A stretch of DNA of 64,000 nucleotides, taken from contig URGW01000006.1 in the NCBI GenBank assembly GCA_900547475.1, positions 1-64,000 of the forward strand. Reading direction: 5' to 3'. This DNA comes from an uncultured Clostridium sp. (GTDB lineage: Bacteria > Bacillota > Clostridia > Clostridiales > Clostridiaceae). Under the pieces are notes generated by a model. It did no database searches, had not been told where the DNA came from, and saw nothing but the letters and a program-made list of their open reading frames with translations. Numbering within the stretch: position 1 is the stretch's first letter; every line of letters starts with the position of its first letter. The position numbers and the translations under genes were made by a program. Positions 27,886 through 38,277 of the stretch are shown one piece after another.

Positions 27886-29835
27886 ATGAAAAGAAAATAC
27901 CCACATTTATGTAGTCCAATTAAAATTGGAAATGTAACTTTTAGAAATAGAATGTTCTCAGCGCCTATGGGGGGAACAGATATAACAGCAGATTGTACAA
28001 TAGGACCAAAATCAACTAAATTTTATGAGTTAAGAGCTAAAGGTGGAGCTGGTGCAGTTACAATCAGTGAATGTATGGTTCATCCTGAAACTGATGGATC
28101 TCATGCATATCATTTAGATTTAAAAATAGTAGATTCATTGGCTAGCTTTACTTATACAGCGGATGCAATAAGACGTCATGGAGCTATTCCAAGTGTTGAA
28201 TTATCTCATTCAGGGCAATATGCAGGAACTTATTTAGTAGATAAAAATAAGAAACAAGGGTTAGCACAATGGGGAGTTAGTCCAAGTGTTCGTCCAGATG
28301 GATTAGAAGTTAAAGAATTAACTCAAGAAATAATTGATGATATTGTAAAATCATATGGGGAAGTAGCTACATTAGCTAAAAGGGCAGGATTTGAAATGGT
28401 TATGGTTCATGGTGGACATGGATGGTTAATTAATCAATTCTTATCACCTTATTTTAATAAAAGAACTGATAAATATGGTGGAAGCTTAGAAAATAGAGTT
28501 CGTTTTGCTCAAGAAGTATTAGATAGCGTTCGTAAGGCTGTTGGCCCAGGGTTTCCAATTGAATTTAGAATGAGTGGATCAGAATTATTTGAAGGTGGAT
28601 ATACATTAGAAGATGGAGTAGAAATAGCAAAATTATTAGAATCAAGAATTGATTTACTGCATGTATCAGCTGGTACTTACCAAAGAGGATTTGGTGTTAC
28701 ACATCCATCAATGTTCTTAGATCATGGATGTAATGTATATCTTGCAGCAGAAATTAAGAAGCATGTAAGTGTTCCCGTTGCAACAATTGGTGCATTAAAT
28801 GATCCTAAGATGATGGAAGAAATAATTGAAAGTGGTAAAGCTGATGTTGTTGAAATGGCACGTGCATTATTAGCAGATCATGAATTGCCAAGAAAGGTTA
28901 TGAGCAACAAGGATGAAGATATAGTAAAATGTTTAAGATGTTTTACTTGTATGGCAGAAAGGGCTGCAACAGCAACAAGAAGATGTACAGTTAATCCATT
29001 AATAGGAAGAGAAATGGATGGAATGGAAGTTACACCAGTATTAAATCCTAAGAAGGTTTTAGTTGCAGGTGGAGGTCCAGGTGGATTACAAGCTGCTATT
29101 ACAGCTGCAAAGCGTGGACATAAAGTAATACTTTGTGAAATGACTAATGAACTAGGTGGAATATTAAAAGGTGAACAAGCATTACCGTTTAAATATGAAA
29201 TGTATGAGTTAGGAAATACTTTTGCAAAAATAGCAAAGGATTTAGGCGTTGAAATAAGATTAAATACAAAAGTTACGAAAGAGTATGTTGAAAATGAAAA
29301 TGTAGATGCATTAATTATTGCAGTTGGTTCAGAACCAATAGTTCCAGCAATTCCAGGATTAGATGGAGATAATGTAGTTGTTGTTAATAATTATTACTTA
29401 GAATCAGAAAAAGTTTCAGATTCAGTTGTAGTTATTGGTGGTGGTTTAGCTGGAAGTGAAGCAGCAATTCATCTTGCTCAAGAAGGAAAAAATGTGAATT
29501 TAGTAGAAATGAGACCAGAACTTGCCCCAGATGCAAATATAAGACATAGGCCATTATTATTAGAGGAAATTCAAAAACAAGGAATTAATGTTTATACAGA
29601 ACATAAGGCATTACGTGTAACAGCTGAAGGTGTTGTTTGTGAAGATAATAATGGAAATGAGGTTATGATTTCAGGAACTTCTGTAATATGTGCACTTGGA
29701 CAAAAGCCAAGAAGAGATATGGTGGATGAATTAATTGATTGTGCTCCATATGTTGCTCAGATTGGAGATTGTGTAAGAGCATCTACTATAACAACTGCAG
29801 TATATCAAGGACATCATGCTGCACTTGATATTTAG
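27886..29835 (+). CDS. NADH:flavin oxidoreductase / 2-enoate reductase-type flavoprotein
   Basis: 649 residues. The N-terminal old-yellow-enzyme FMN barrel (1-360) has the HGGHGWLINQFLSPYFNKRT signature. The 4Fe-4S cluster motif is C-x2-C-x2-C-x11-C around KCLRCFTCMAE. The C-terminal FAD/NAD half has two dinucleotide motifs (LVAGGGPGGLQAA and VVVIGGGLAGSEAA). Relatives include clostridial 2-enoate and cinnamate reductases, dienoyl-CoA reductase and the bile-acid enzymes BaiCD/BaiH. Context (PadR, OFA carrier) favours reduction of an unsaturated, perhaps phenolic, acid as electron sink. Substrate not provable here. Confidence 0.85.
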   Translation: MKRKYPHLCSPIKIGNVTFRNRMFSAPMGGTDITADCTIGPKSTKFYELRAKGGAGAVTISECMVHPETDGSHAYHLDLKIVDSLASFTYTADAIRRHGAIPSVELSHSGQYAGTYLVDKNKKQGLAQWGVSPSVRPDGLEVKELTQEIIDDIVKSYGEVATLAKRAGFEMVMVHGGHGWLINQFLSPYFNKRTDKYGGSLENRVRFAQEVLDSVRKAVGPGFPIEFRMSGSELFEGGYTLEDGVEIAKLLESRIDLLHVSAGTYQRGFGVTHPSMFLDHGCNVYLAAEIKKHVSVPVATIGALNDPKMMEEIIESGKADVVEMARALLADHELPRKVMSNKDEDIVKCLRCFTCMAERAATATRRCTVNPLIGREMDGMEVTPVLNPKKVLVAGGGPGGLQAAITAAKRGHKVILCEMTNELGGILKGEQALPFKYEMYELGNTFAKIAKDLGVEIRLNTKVTKEYVENENVDALIIAVGSEPIVPAIPGLDGDNVVVVNNYYLESEKVSDSVVVIGGGLAGSEAAIHLAQEGKNVNLVEMRPELAPDANIRHRPLLLEEIQKQGINVYTEHKALRVTAEGVVCEDNNGNEVMISGTSVICALGQKPRRDMVDELIDCAPYVAQIGDCVRASTITTAVYQGHHAALDI

Positions 29836-29847
29836 TATATAAAAATC

Positions 29848-29897
29848 AGTTTGAATAGAGGTTGGTTAATAAATTCCATATCTATTCAAACTTTTTT
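29848..29897 (+). terminator. terminator of the transporter-reductase operon
   Basis: AGTTTGAATAGA (29848-29859) pairs with TCTATTCAAACT (29881-29892), followed by a T run. Confidence 0.8.
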
Positions 29898-29922
29898 ATT
29901 ATTTAAATTTTTTAAAAAGGTA

Positions 29923-29953
29923 TTGACCTAAAGTTAACTTTACCCTGTAAGAT
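29923..29953 (+). promoter_or_regulatory. MerR-type promoter (19-bp spacer with central dyad)
   Basis: TTGACC and TAAGAT are 19 bases apart, too far for unaided polymerase and the hallmark of MerR-activated promoters. The spacer begins with the perfect palindrome TAAAGTTAACTTTA (29929-29942). The half-sites resemble the operator I recall for Bacillus AdhR (CTTAAAG-N4-CTTTAAG). A merR-type gene is the second gene downstream. Confidence 0.65.
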
Positions 29954-30046
29954 AAAATTATTGATATAATTCAATAATATGGAAGAGATAATTCCTTGAA
30001 TTTTATAAATAATTAATTTAGAGGATAATGTACTAGGAGGTAAAGT

Positions 30047-31813
30047 ATGAAAAATAATATCTTAAGCAGAATAAATGAGCCAAAGGATTTAAAAGGTCTT
30101 AAACAAGAAGAGCTAAATATATTATCTCAAGAGATAAGAGATGTATTAATTAAAAAAGTTAGTAAGACTGGTGGACATTTTGGGCCTAATTTAGGAATGA
30201 TAGAAGCAACAGTTGCACTACATTATGTATTTAACTCACCTATAGATAAAATAGTTTATGATGTTTCTCATCAATCATATCCACATAAAATTTTAACTGG
30301 AAGAAAGGAAAGTTTCATTAATCCAGAAAAGTTTGGTGATATAACAGGATATACTTCTCAACATGAAAGTGAGCATGATTTTTTTACTGTAGGTCATACT
30401 TCTACTTCAATTAGTTTAGCATGTGGATTAGCTAAAGCTAGAGACATTAAGGGAGAAAAAGAAAATATTATAGCTGTAATTGGTGATGGTTCTTTAAGTG
30501 GTGGAGAAGCTTACGAAGGTTTAAATAATGCAGCAGAATCAGGAAAAAATATAATAATAGTAGTAAATGATAATGATATGTCTATTGCAGAAAACCATGG
30601 AGGATTATATAAAAATTTAGCTGAACTTAGAGAAACTAACGGAACTTCAGGAAATAACTTTTTTAAAGCATTAGGATTTAAATATTATTACGTAGATGAA
30701 GGAAATAATGTTGAAGCTTTAATAGAAATATTTAATAAAGTAAAGGATACAGAGCATCCAGTTGTAGTTCATATTCATACTATTAAGGGGAAAGGATATG
30801 AAGATGCAGAGAAAAATAAAGAAGCTTTTCATTGGGTAATGCCATTTGATTTAGAAAATAAAGAGTCAAATAAAGTTGAATTACCAGAAAGCTATACTAA
30901 TATTGCAGGAAAGTTTTTAGTTGAAAAAGCTAAGAATGATGAAAAGATTGTAGCAATAACAGCAGCTACTCCAGCTCCAGCAGGATTAAATTATTTTAGG
31001 CAAGAAGAAAGTCTTAAAGAGCAATATGTAGATGTAGGAATAGCAGAAGAACATGCAGTAGCACTTGCATCAGGAATAGCTTCACAAGGTGGAAAACCAG
31101 TATTATCAATTTTAAGTTCATTTGTTCAAAGAACATATGACCAATTATCACAAGATCTTGCAATAAATAATAATCCTGCACTTATTATGGTTTCGAGTGC
31201 TGGAATAACTGGGGGAGATGTTACGCACTTAGGAATATTTGATATACCATTAATTTCTAATATACCTAATATAGTATATCTTGCACCAACTAATAAAGAA
31301 GAGTATCTTGCTATGATAGAATGGGGAATAGAACAAAAGAATCATCCAGTAGCTATACGTGTACCAAATGGGAAGGTTGTTTCAACAGGAGTTAAGGTTG
31401 AGGCAAACTTCGATAATTTAAATGTTTATGAGAAAACTATAGATGGAAGTGAAGTTGCAATTATTGGTCTTGGTTCATTCTATGATTTAGGAAAAAGAGT
31501 TCAAGAAAAATTACAGGGTGAAACTGGAATAAAGGCTACATTAATAAACCCTAGATTTATTACAGGAGTTGATAAGGAATTATTAGCAGATTTATTGGAT
31601 AATCATAAATTAGTAATTACATTGGAAGATGGAGTTCTTAATGGAGGATTTGGAGAAAAGATTTCAAGATTCTATGGAGATAAAAATATGAAGGTATTAA
31701 ACTTTGGTGCTACAAAAGAATTTACTGATAGGGTATCAATAGAGGAGTTATATGAAAGATATCATTTAACTGAGGATTTAATTGTTAATGATATTAAAAC
31801 TGCGCTAAAATAA
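30047..31813 (+). CDS. 1-deoxy-D-xylulose-5-phosphate synthase-like transketolase
   Basis: 588 residues. Thiamine-diphosphate enzyme with the DXS pattern: GGHFGPNLG, DVSHQSYPHKILTGR, GDGSLSGGEAYEGLNNA, and the pyrimidine and C-terminal transketolase domains. DXS condenses pyruvate and glyceraldehyde-3-phosphate to DXP for isoprenoid, thiamine and pyridoxal synthesis. This copy is shorter than standard housekeeping DXS (about 620) and sits behind a MerR-type promoter with redox genes, away from other isoprenoid genes. It may be a specialised paralogue. AGGAGG precedes ATG. Confidence 0.8.
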   Translation: MKNNILSRINEPKDLKGLKQEELNILSQEIRDVLIKKVSKTGGHFGPNLGMIEATVALHYVFNSPIDKIVYDVSHQSYPHKILTGRKESFINPEKFGDITGYTSQHESEHDFFTVGHTSTSISLACGLAKARDIKGEKENIIAVIGDGSLSGGEAYEGLNNAAESGKNIIIVVNDNDMSIAENHGGLYKNLAELRETNGTSGNNFFKALGFKYYYVDEGNNVEALIEIFNKVKDTEHPVVVHIHTIKGKGYEDAEKNKEAFHWVMPFDLENKESNKVELPESYTNIAGKFLVEKAKNDEKIVAITAATPAPAGLNYFRQEESLKEQYVDVGIAEEHAVALASGIASQGGKPVLSILSSFVQRTYDQLSQDLAINNNPALIMVSSAGITGGDVTHLGIFDIPLISNIPNIVYLAPTNKEEYLAMIEWGIEQKNHPVAIRVPNGKVVSTGVKVEANFDNLNVYEKTIDGSEVAIIGLGSFYDLGKRVQEKLQGETGIKATLINPRFITGVDKELLADLLDNHKLVITLEDGVLNGGFGEKISRFYGDKNMKVLNFGATKEFTDRVSIEELYERYHLTEDLIVNDIKTALK

Positions 31814-31854
31814 TAGTAATTATAAATGTTACATTAGGGGAAGGTGTATCTATA

Positions 31855-32259
31855 ATGACATATACAATTAAACAAGTTGCAGATAAAATGGGTGTTTCAG
31901 TACCAACATTACGTTATTATGATAAAGAAGGGTTATTGCCATTTATTGAAAAGAAGGAAAATGGTACTCGTATTTTTAAGGAGTCAGATTTAAGAACATT
32001 AGAGATAATATCTTGTATGAAAGCTTCAGGAATGCCAATAAAGGATATTAAGAGATATATGGATATGTGTCTAGAAGGTGATAATACATTAGAGGATAGA
32101 TTAGATATATTTCTTAAAAGGAAAGATGTTGTTAAAGAGCAAATGGAAGAACTTAATAAAATAATGAGTGTAATTGAACATAAAATTTCTTATTATGAAA
32201 AGGCCATTCAGGCTGGAGCTGAAGAAGTTCATAAAGAAAAGAATATGAGTTTAAAATAA
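31855..32259 (+). CDS. MerR family regulator (AdhR-like)
   Basis: 134 residues: N-terminal winged helix (TIKQVADKMGVSVPTLRYYD), then a long dimerisation helix with KEQMEELNKIMSVIEHKISY. There is no C-terminal metal-binding Cys cluster. It resembles the small MerR proteins that sense aldehydes or electrophiles. It is 41 bases after the DXS-like gene and thus probably autoregulated from the MerR-type promoter at 29923. The nearby iron alcohol dehydrogenase and aldo/keto reductase fit an aldehyde-stress regulon. Confidence 0.88.
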   Translation: MTYTIKQVADKMGVSVPTLRYYDKEGLLPFIEKKENGTRIFKESDLRTLEIISCMKASGMPIKDIKRYMDMCLEGDNTLEDRLDIFLKRKDVVKEQMEELNKIMSVIEHKISYYEKAIQAGAEEVHKEKNMSLK

Positions 32260-32412
32260 TTTAGATAGAAATAGGTTGTAAAGTTTACTACATATTTCTC
32301 TAAATATTAAAATTATTTTTATAGATCAAATTCACTTATAAAAGTAAATGAAGATAAAAGTAGGAATTGTAGAAATTTTATTATTAAAGATAAGATTTTT
32401 ACAGGTTAAAAT

Positions 32413-32985
32413 ATGAAGCTTGATGAATTTTTAGATTATATGAATAGTGGATTAAATGTAGAGGGCGGTTCTGAAGTTCATAAATATATGGTAGAACTTA
32501 GTCAAGAAGCTATGAAAATTACATGTGAATTAAATAATTGTTATCATGATCCAGAGGAAATTCGAAAGCTATTTTCTAAATTAATAGGTAAAAAGGTAGA
32601 TACAAGTTTTGCTATGTTTCCACCATTTTACACTGATTGTGGAAAAAATATTGTTGTTGGTAAAAATGTATTTATTAACTCAGGGTGTAGATTTCAAGAT
32701 CAAGGGGGAATTCGTATCGGAGACGGTACATTAATAGGACACAATGTTGTTCTTACAACTATTAATCATAATTTTGAGCCAGAAGTACGTAGTGGTATGA
32801 AACCAGCACCGGTTATTATAGGAGAGAATGTGTGGATTGGAGCAAATGTAACAGTAGTTCCAGGAGTAACTATTGGTAATAATGCTATTATTGCCGCAGG
32901 AGCAGTAGTTACTAAGGATGTTGATTCTAATACTGTTGTAGGTGGAGTTCCAGCAAAATTAATTAAAATTATTAGAGAAGATTAA
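32413..32985 (+). CDS. sugar O-acetyltransferase (maltose acetyltransferase family)
   Basis: 190 residues with a short helical N-terminus and a left-handed beta-helix of hexapeptide repeats ([35 protein letters not shown]). The catalytic His lies in TINHNFEP. It transfers acetyl from acetyl-CoA to a sugar or other small acceptor. The ribosome site (AGG) is weak. The gene lies on the same strand as merR and the alcohol dehydrogenase, with about 70-150 bases on each side. The acceptor is unknown. Confidence 0.85.
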   Translation: MKLDEFLDYMNSGLNVEGGSEVHKYMVELSQEAMKITCELNNCYHDPEEIRKLFSKLIGKKVDTSFAMFPPFYTDCGKNIVVGKNVFINSGCRFQDQGGIRIGDGTLIGHNVVLTTINHNFEPEVRSGMKPAPVIIGENVWIGANVTVVPGVTIGNNAIIAAGAVVTKDVDSNTVVGGVPAKLIKIIRED

Positions 32986-33054
32986 AATTAATTTATTTGA
33001 AAAAATAATAAAAATAAAAAATAAATATTATTAGACGGTTTAGGAGGAAAATTT

Positions 33055-34218
33055 ATGTTATTTAATTTTACTTATTATAACCCAACAAGAATACATTTTG
33101 GAAAGGATTCTTTAAGTAAATTAAAAGAAGAGTTGAAAAATTTTGGAGAAACGGTACTTTTAATGTATGGAAAGAGTTCTATAAAGAAAATTGGATTATA
33201 TGATGAAATAATTAAAATATTAAATGAGAGTGGAAAAAAAGTTGTAGAGCTTTCTGGAGTTATGTCAAACCCTACTTATAAGAAAGTATTAGAAGGTGGG
33301 GAGCTAGTACGTAACAATAAGGTAGACTTTATTTTAGCAGTTGGTGGAGGTTCAGTAATAGACTGTGCTAAGGCAATTTCAGTTTCTGCTTATTGTGAAG
33401 GAGATGCTTTTAAAAGATATTGGATGAATTTTGAACCAATTACAAATAAAATTATACCTGTAGGATCAGTTTTAACAATGGTTGGTACAGGGTCAGAAAT
33501 GAATGGTGGTTCTGTTATAACAAATGAAGAATTAAAGATTAAAAATGGGAGAGTTTATTCATCAGAGGTGTATCCAAAGTTCTCTATTTTAAATCCAGAG
33601 TATACATTCTCAGTTCCACAATATCAAATGGTTAGTGGAATTTTTGATATTATATCTCATCTTATGGAGCAGTATTTTTCAGGAGATGATAATAATACAA
33701 CTGATTATGTAATTGAAGGACTTCTTCGCTCTGTAATTGATAATGCAAGAGTTGCAATTAAGAATCCAGAAGATTATGAGGCGAGAAGTAATATTATGTG
33801 GAGTGCAACACTTGCACTTAATACCATGGCAGGACTTTCAAAGACTCAAGATTGGGAAGTTCACATGATCGAACACCAATTAGGTGCATATACAGATTGT
33901 GCTCATGGTATGGGATTAGCGGCAATTTCTATTCCATATTATCGTTATATTTACTCTTATGGACTAGATAAGTTTGTAAGATTTGCGAAGAATGTATGGA
34001 ATGTATCAGAAGAAGGAAAGAACAAGGATGATATTGCAAAAGAAGGGCTTAATTGTTTAGAAGTGTTTATTAAAGAATGTGGAATGGTAACTTCACTTAG
34101 AGAACTTGGAGCAACTAAAGAGATGTTGCCACTTATTGCAAAATCGACTGTACTTGGTGGTGGATATAAAAAACTTAATGCTGAAGATATTTTAACAATT
34201 TTAGAAGAATGTTATTAA
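33055..34218 (+). CDS. iron-containing alcohol dehydrogenase (butanol dehydrogenase/YqhD-like)
   Basis: 387 residues of the group III, metal-dependent alcohol dehydrogenase fold. GGGSVIDCAKAIS binds NAD(P); metal ligands come from DIISHLMEQYF (Asp, His) and from the conserved histidines of HMIEHQLGAYTDCAHGMGLA. The N-terminal FTYYNPTRIHFGK is typical of BDH/YqhD enzymes, which reduce aldehydes to alcohols, usually with NADPH. It follows GGAGG and ends in a hairpin. It probably disposes of aldehydes alongside the aldo/keto reductase. Confidence 0.9.
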   Translation: MLFNFTYYNPTRIHFGKDSLSKLKEELKNFGETVLLMYGKSSIKKIGLYDEIIKILNESGKKVVELSGVMSNPTYKKVLEGGELVRNNKVDFILAVGGGSVIDCAKAISVSAYCEGDAFKRYWMNFEPITNKIIPVGSVLTMVGTGSEMNGGSVITNEELKIKNGRVYSSEVYPKFSILNPEYTFSVPQYQMVSGIFDIISHLMEQYFSGDDNNTTDYVIEGLLRSVIDNARVAIKNPEDYEARSNIMWSATLALNTMAGLSKTQDWEVHMIEHQLGAYTDCAHGMGLAAISIPYYRYIYSYGLDKFVRFAKNVWNVSEEGKNKDDIAKEGLNCLEVFIKECGMVTSLRELGATKEMLPLIAKSTVLGGGYKKLNAEDILTILEECY

Positions 34219-34226
34219 AATAATAG

Positions 34227-34251
34227 CAGCCATTCATAATATGAATGGCTG
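34227..34251. terminator. hairpin between alcohol dehydrogenase and aldo/keto reductase
   Basis: CAGCCATTCATA and TATGAATGGCTG form a long tight stem between convergent genes; the flanking T run is poor, so termination may be partial. Confidence 0.55.
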
Positions 34252-34293
34252 TTAATTAATATTAAAAAATAATAGATATTACTATGATTTACT

Positions 34294-35154
34294 CTAATCT
34301 AACATAGCTCTTTGCTTTACAAACTGTACGAACATATCAACTGTATTTGGATCTTGATGGTTAAAGAATAAACTATTTTTAGTATCTAAATTTTTCATTG
34401 TATCCATATCTTCATCAGATAACTTAAAGTCAAAAATGTTGAAATTTTCTTGCATTCTATTTAAATTAACAGATTTAGCTAATGCAACAACGCCTCTTTG
34501 AGTTAACCATCTTAAAATTACTTGAGCAACACTTTTTTCATATTTATCAGCTATTTTCTTTAAAGTTGGGTTATTAAACATATCATTTCTTCCTTCTCCG
34601 AATGGAGCCCATGCTTCAATTTGGACATTGTTTTTAATCATATTTTCTTGTGCTTCAATTTGTTGATTAAATGGATTTGTTTCAACTTGATTGATTTGAG
34701 GTGTAATTTCATTAAAAGCACATATATCAGATAATCTATCAGGGTAAAAATTACTTACACCAATTGCACGTAATTTTCCTTCGTTATATAAATCTTCTAG
34801 AGCATGATAAGCTCCATAATAATCACCAAATGGCTGATGAAGTAAAACTAAATCAAGATAATCTACTTTTAATTTTTTCATAGAATTAAGTACAGATTCT
34901 CTAGTTTTATCATATCCGTAGTTACTAATCCATACCTTAGTTGTGATAAATAGTTCTTCACGTGGAACTCCACATTTTTCTATTGCGTTTCCAACAGATT
35001 CTTCATTGAAATAGCTTTGAGCAGTATCAATTAAACGATATCCTACTTTTATTGCATCAATTACACAAGCTTCACATTCTTCTTTGGATATTTGATAAAC
35101 TCCATATCCTAAAAGTGGCATCTTTACACCGTTATTTAAAGTTACAAACTCCAT
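34294..35154 (-). CDS. aldo/keto reductase
   Basis: 286 residues from ATG 35154, which follows AAGGAGGG. The (beta/alpha)8 reductase shows GVYQIS, the catalytic Asp and Tyr in IDTAQSYFNEE, Lys in ITTKVW and His in DLVLLHQPFGDY. It reduces aldehydes or ketones with NADPH, like the 2,5-diketo-gluconate/YtbE group. The promoter is MerR-type and a merR gene is divergent, so it is probably induced by a reactive aldehyde. Confidence 0.9.
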   Translation of the reverse strand: MEFVTLNNGVKMPLLGYGVYQISKEECEACVIDAIKVGYRLIDTAQSYFNEESVGNAIEKCGVPREELFITTKVWISNYGYDKTRESVLNSMKKLKVDYLDLVLLHQPFGDYYGAYHALEDLYNEGKLRAIGVSNFYPDRLSDICAFNEITPQINQVETNPFNQQIEAQENMIKNNVQIEAWAPFGEGRNDMFNNPTLKKIADKYEKSVAQVILRWLTQRGVVALAKSVNLNRMQENFNIFDFKLSDEDMDTMKNLDTKNSLFFNHQDPNTVDMFVQFVKQRAMLD

Positions 35155-35198
35155 AATAAACCCTCCTTGATTTACATCTAAATTAAATTTACAATATA

Positions 35199-35229
35199 AT
35201 TGTATACCTCGGTAGTAACAACCGGGCAA
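35199..35229 (-). promoter_or_regulatory. MerR-type promoter of the aldo/keto reductase gene
   Basis: On the minus strand TTGCCC (35229-35224) and TACAAT (35204-35199) are 19 bases apart. The spacer has CGGT-N7-ACCG as a central dyad, different in sequence from the dyad at 29929. This is the arrangement MerR activators untwist. Confidence 0.6.
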
Positions 35230-35263
35230 GGGAGAAGTAAAATTTCTTTTGGGGAGGATTTTT

Positions 35264-35662
35264 ATGTATACTATGAAGCAAACATGCGAAGCAGTAGGGA
35301 TGACTTATGAAACATTAAAATATTATTGCAATGAAGGGTTAATTCCAAATGTAAAAAGAGATAAAAATAATTATAGAGTTTTTGATGAAAATGATATAGA
35401 GTGGATAAGAAATCTAACATGTCTTAAAAAGTGTGGTATGAGTATTCAAGATATGAAAATTTATATTAAGCTATGCTTAGAAGGTAAGTCTAGTATTCCT
35501 GAGCGTAAAATAATACTTGATAAGCAAAAGGATGAACTATTAGATAGAATTAATGAATTACAAGAGTGTGTTGAGTATATAAATTGGAAACAACAGTTTT
35601 ATGATGATGTGCTATCAGGAAAAACTAAGTATTATAGTAATTTGATAGATGTGGAAGATTAA
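35264..35662 (+). CDS. MerR family regulator
   Basis: 132 residues from ATG 35264, eight bases after GGGGAGG. The winged helix reads TMKQTCEAVGMTYETLKYYC; the dimerisation helix includes KQKDELLDRINELQECVEYI. It lacks the metal-site cysteines of CadR/MerR. Paralogous to the MerR at 31855. Divergent from the aldo/keto reductase, whose promoter holds its likely operator. Confidence 0.88.
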   Translation: MYTMKQTCEAVGMTYETLKYYCNEGLIPNVKRDKNNYRVFDENDIEWIRNLTCLKKCGMSIQDMKIYIKLCLEGKSSIPERKIILDKQKDELLDRINELQECVEYINWKQQFYDDVLSGKTKYYSNLIDVED

Positions 35663-35686
35663 TATTATTTTTATTAAAGCTCTTTA

Positions 35687-35735
35687 TTGACATAAAAATT
35701 AAATAATGTTACTATTTTGTTCATATAATGAACAA
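35687..35735 (+). promoter_or_regulatory. DeoR gene promoter with operator dyad
   Basis: TTGACA (35687-35692) and TACTAT (35710-35715) are 17 bases apart. Immediately downstream is the perfect dyad TTGTTCAT-ATA-ATGAACAA (35717-35735). Its core, TTCA-N5-TGAA, recurs in the GH1 promoter at 36640, suggesting autoregulation by the DeoR protein. Confidence 0.6.
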
Positions 35736-35768
35736 TTTGAATAAATAGAAAAGCAAGGTGGATTAATT

Positions 35769-36506
35769 ATGGTACTTGTAGATAGATGGATAGAAATTTC
35801 TGAATACCTAAAAGAAAAAAAGTATGCATCAGTAGATGAACTTATGGAAAAGTTTAAATTATCTAGATCAACAGTAAGACGAACATTAATAGCAATGGAA
35901 GAGAAGAACTTACTAAAAAGAGTTCGTGGTGGTGCTGAAATAGTTGATAATGAAGAAGAGACTTTACCTATAGATTTTATAGAAGTTTTTAATGAAAAAA
36001 AAGAAGAAAAGATTAAAATTGCGCAAAAAGCAGCAGGGTTAATTGAGGATAATGATATAATATTTATTGATTCAGGATCAACTTGTTATTATATGATAGA
36101 TAGCATTAAAGCAAAAAATATTACAGTTGTAACTAATGGAATACTGCATATACAAAAACTTATGTCAATGGGGATAAATACTTATATTCTTGGAGGATAT
36201 GCAAAGCCAGAAAAGAATTTAATTATAGGAGAAGATATTGTAAAAAAGATAGCTTCAATGAATTTTGATAAAGCGTTTTTAGGAACAATGGGAATTGATT
36301 CAAGAAGTGGATTTACTACAATGATGTTAGAAGATGGAGAAGTGAAAAAGGCTGTAATAAAATCTTCTGATTTATGTTATATTCTTGCAGATGCATCAAA
36401 ATTTAATGTAAGAAAATTTTATACTTATGGAGAGTTCTCACAAGCAACAATAATAACTGATTCAAAGATAGAATTTGAAGATGGAAAAGCAAAAATAATA
36501 TATTAG
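35769..36506 (+). CDS. DeoR/GlpR family transcriptional regulator
   Basis: 245 residues. The N-terminal DeoR helix-turn-helix (YASVDELMEKFKLSRSTVRR, ending in RVRGGAE) is followed by the phosphosugar-sensing domain with DSGSTCYYM and IIGEDIVKKI. These repressors respond to phosphorylated sugars. The gene precedes a GH1 phospho-beta-glucosidase whose promoter shares its operator core, so a glucoside-6-phosphate or its product may be the effector. AAGGTGG precedes ATG. Confidence 0.9.
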   Translation: MVLVDRWIEISEYLKEKKYASVDELMEKFKLSRSTVRRTLIAMEEKNLLKRVRGGAEIVDNEEETLPIDFIEVFNEKKEEKIKIAQKAAGLIEDNDIIFIDSGSTCYYMIDSIKAKNITVVTNGILHIQKLMSMGINTYILGGYAKPEKNLIIGEDIVKKIASMNFDKAFLGTMGIDSRSGFTTMMLEDGEVKKAVIKSSDLCYILADASKFNVRKFYTYGEFSQATIITDSKIEFEDGKAKIIY

Positions 36507-36639
36507 AAAGTAATTAAAAGCTGATTTATTTGGCTTTTTTTTATTATAAAGAAAAAGAAATAATGTTTATATGGGGGAATATTATATTTCATTAAATGAT
36601 ATCTATAGAATAATAAAATTCTAAAAATGAATTTTTATA

Positions 36640-36668
36640 TTGACAAATATTCAAAAGGTGAATATTAT
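36640..36668 (+). promoter_or_regulatory. GH1 promoter with DeoR-type operator inside
   Basis: TTGACA (36640-36645) and TATTAT (36663-36668), spacer 17. The whole spacer is a perfect dyad, AATATTCA-N5-TGAATATT (36646-36666). The core TTCA-N5-TGAA matches that in front of the deoR gene 900 bases upstream. Confidence 0.65.
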
Positions 36669-36689
36669 AAAAATATAGATAAACATTAA

Positions 36690-38180
<1,491 letters not shown>

Positions 38181-38216
38181 TATAGATTAGTTTGATAAGA
38201 ATAATATAAAAAGTAT

Positions 38217-38259
38217 ATGCCTATTTGAAAATCTAATATATAGACTTTCAAATAGGCAT
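38217..38259. terminator. bidirectional terminator
   Basis: ATGCCTATTTGAAA pairs with TTTCAAATAGGCAT, ending the GH1 gene and the convergent DUF2798 gene. Confidence 0.75.
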
Positions 38260-38277
38260 TGTTTATTTCATAGGGTT

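Noticed and set aside
27886..29835. Reading the flavoprotein as bile-acid enzyme BaiCD
   Set aside because: The whole family shares this architecture; no other bai genes, and the PadR/OFA context points elsewhere. Kept only as an alternative.
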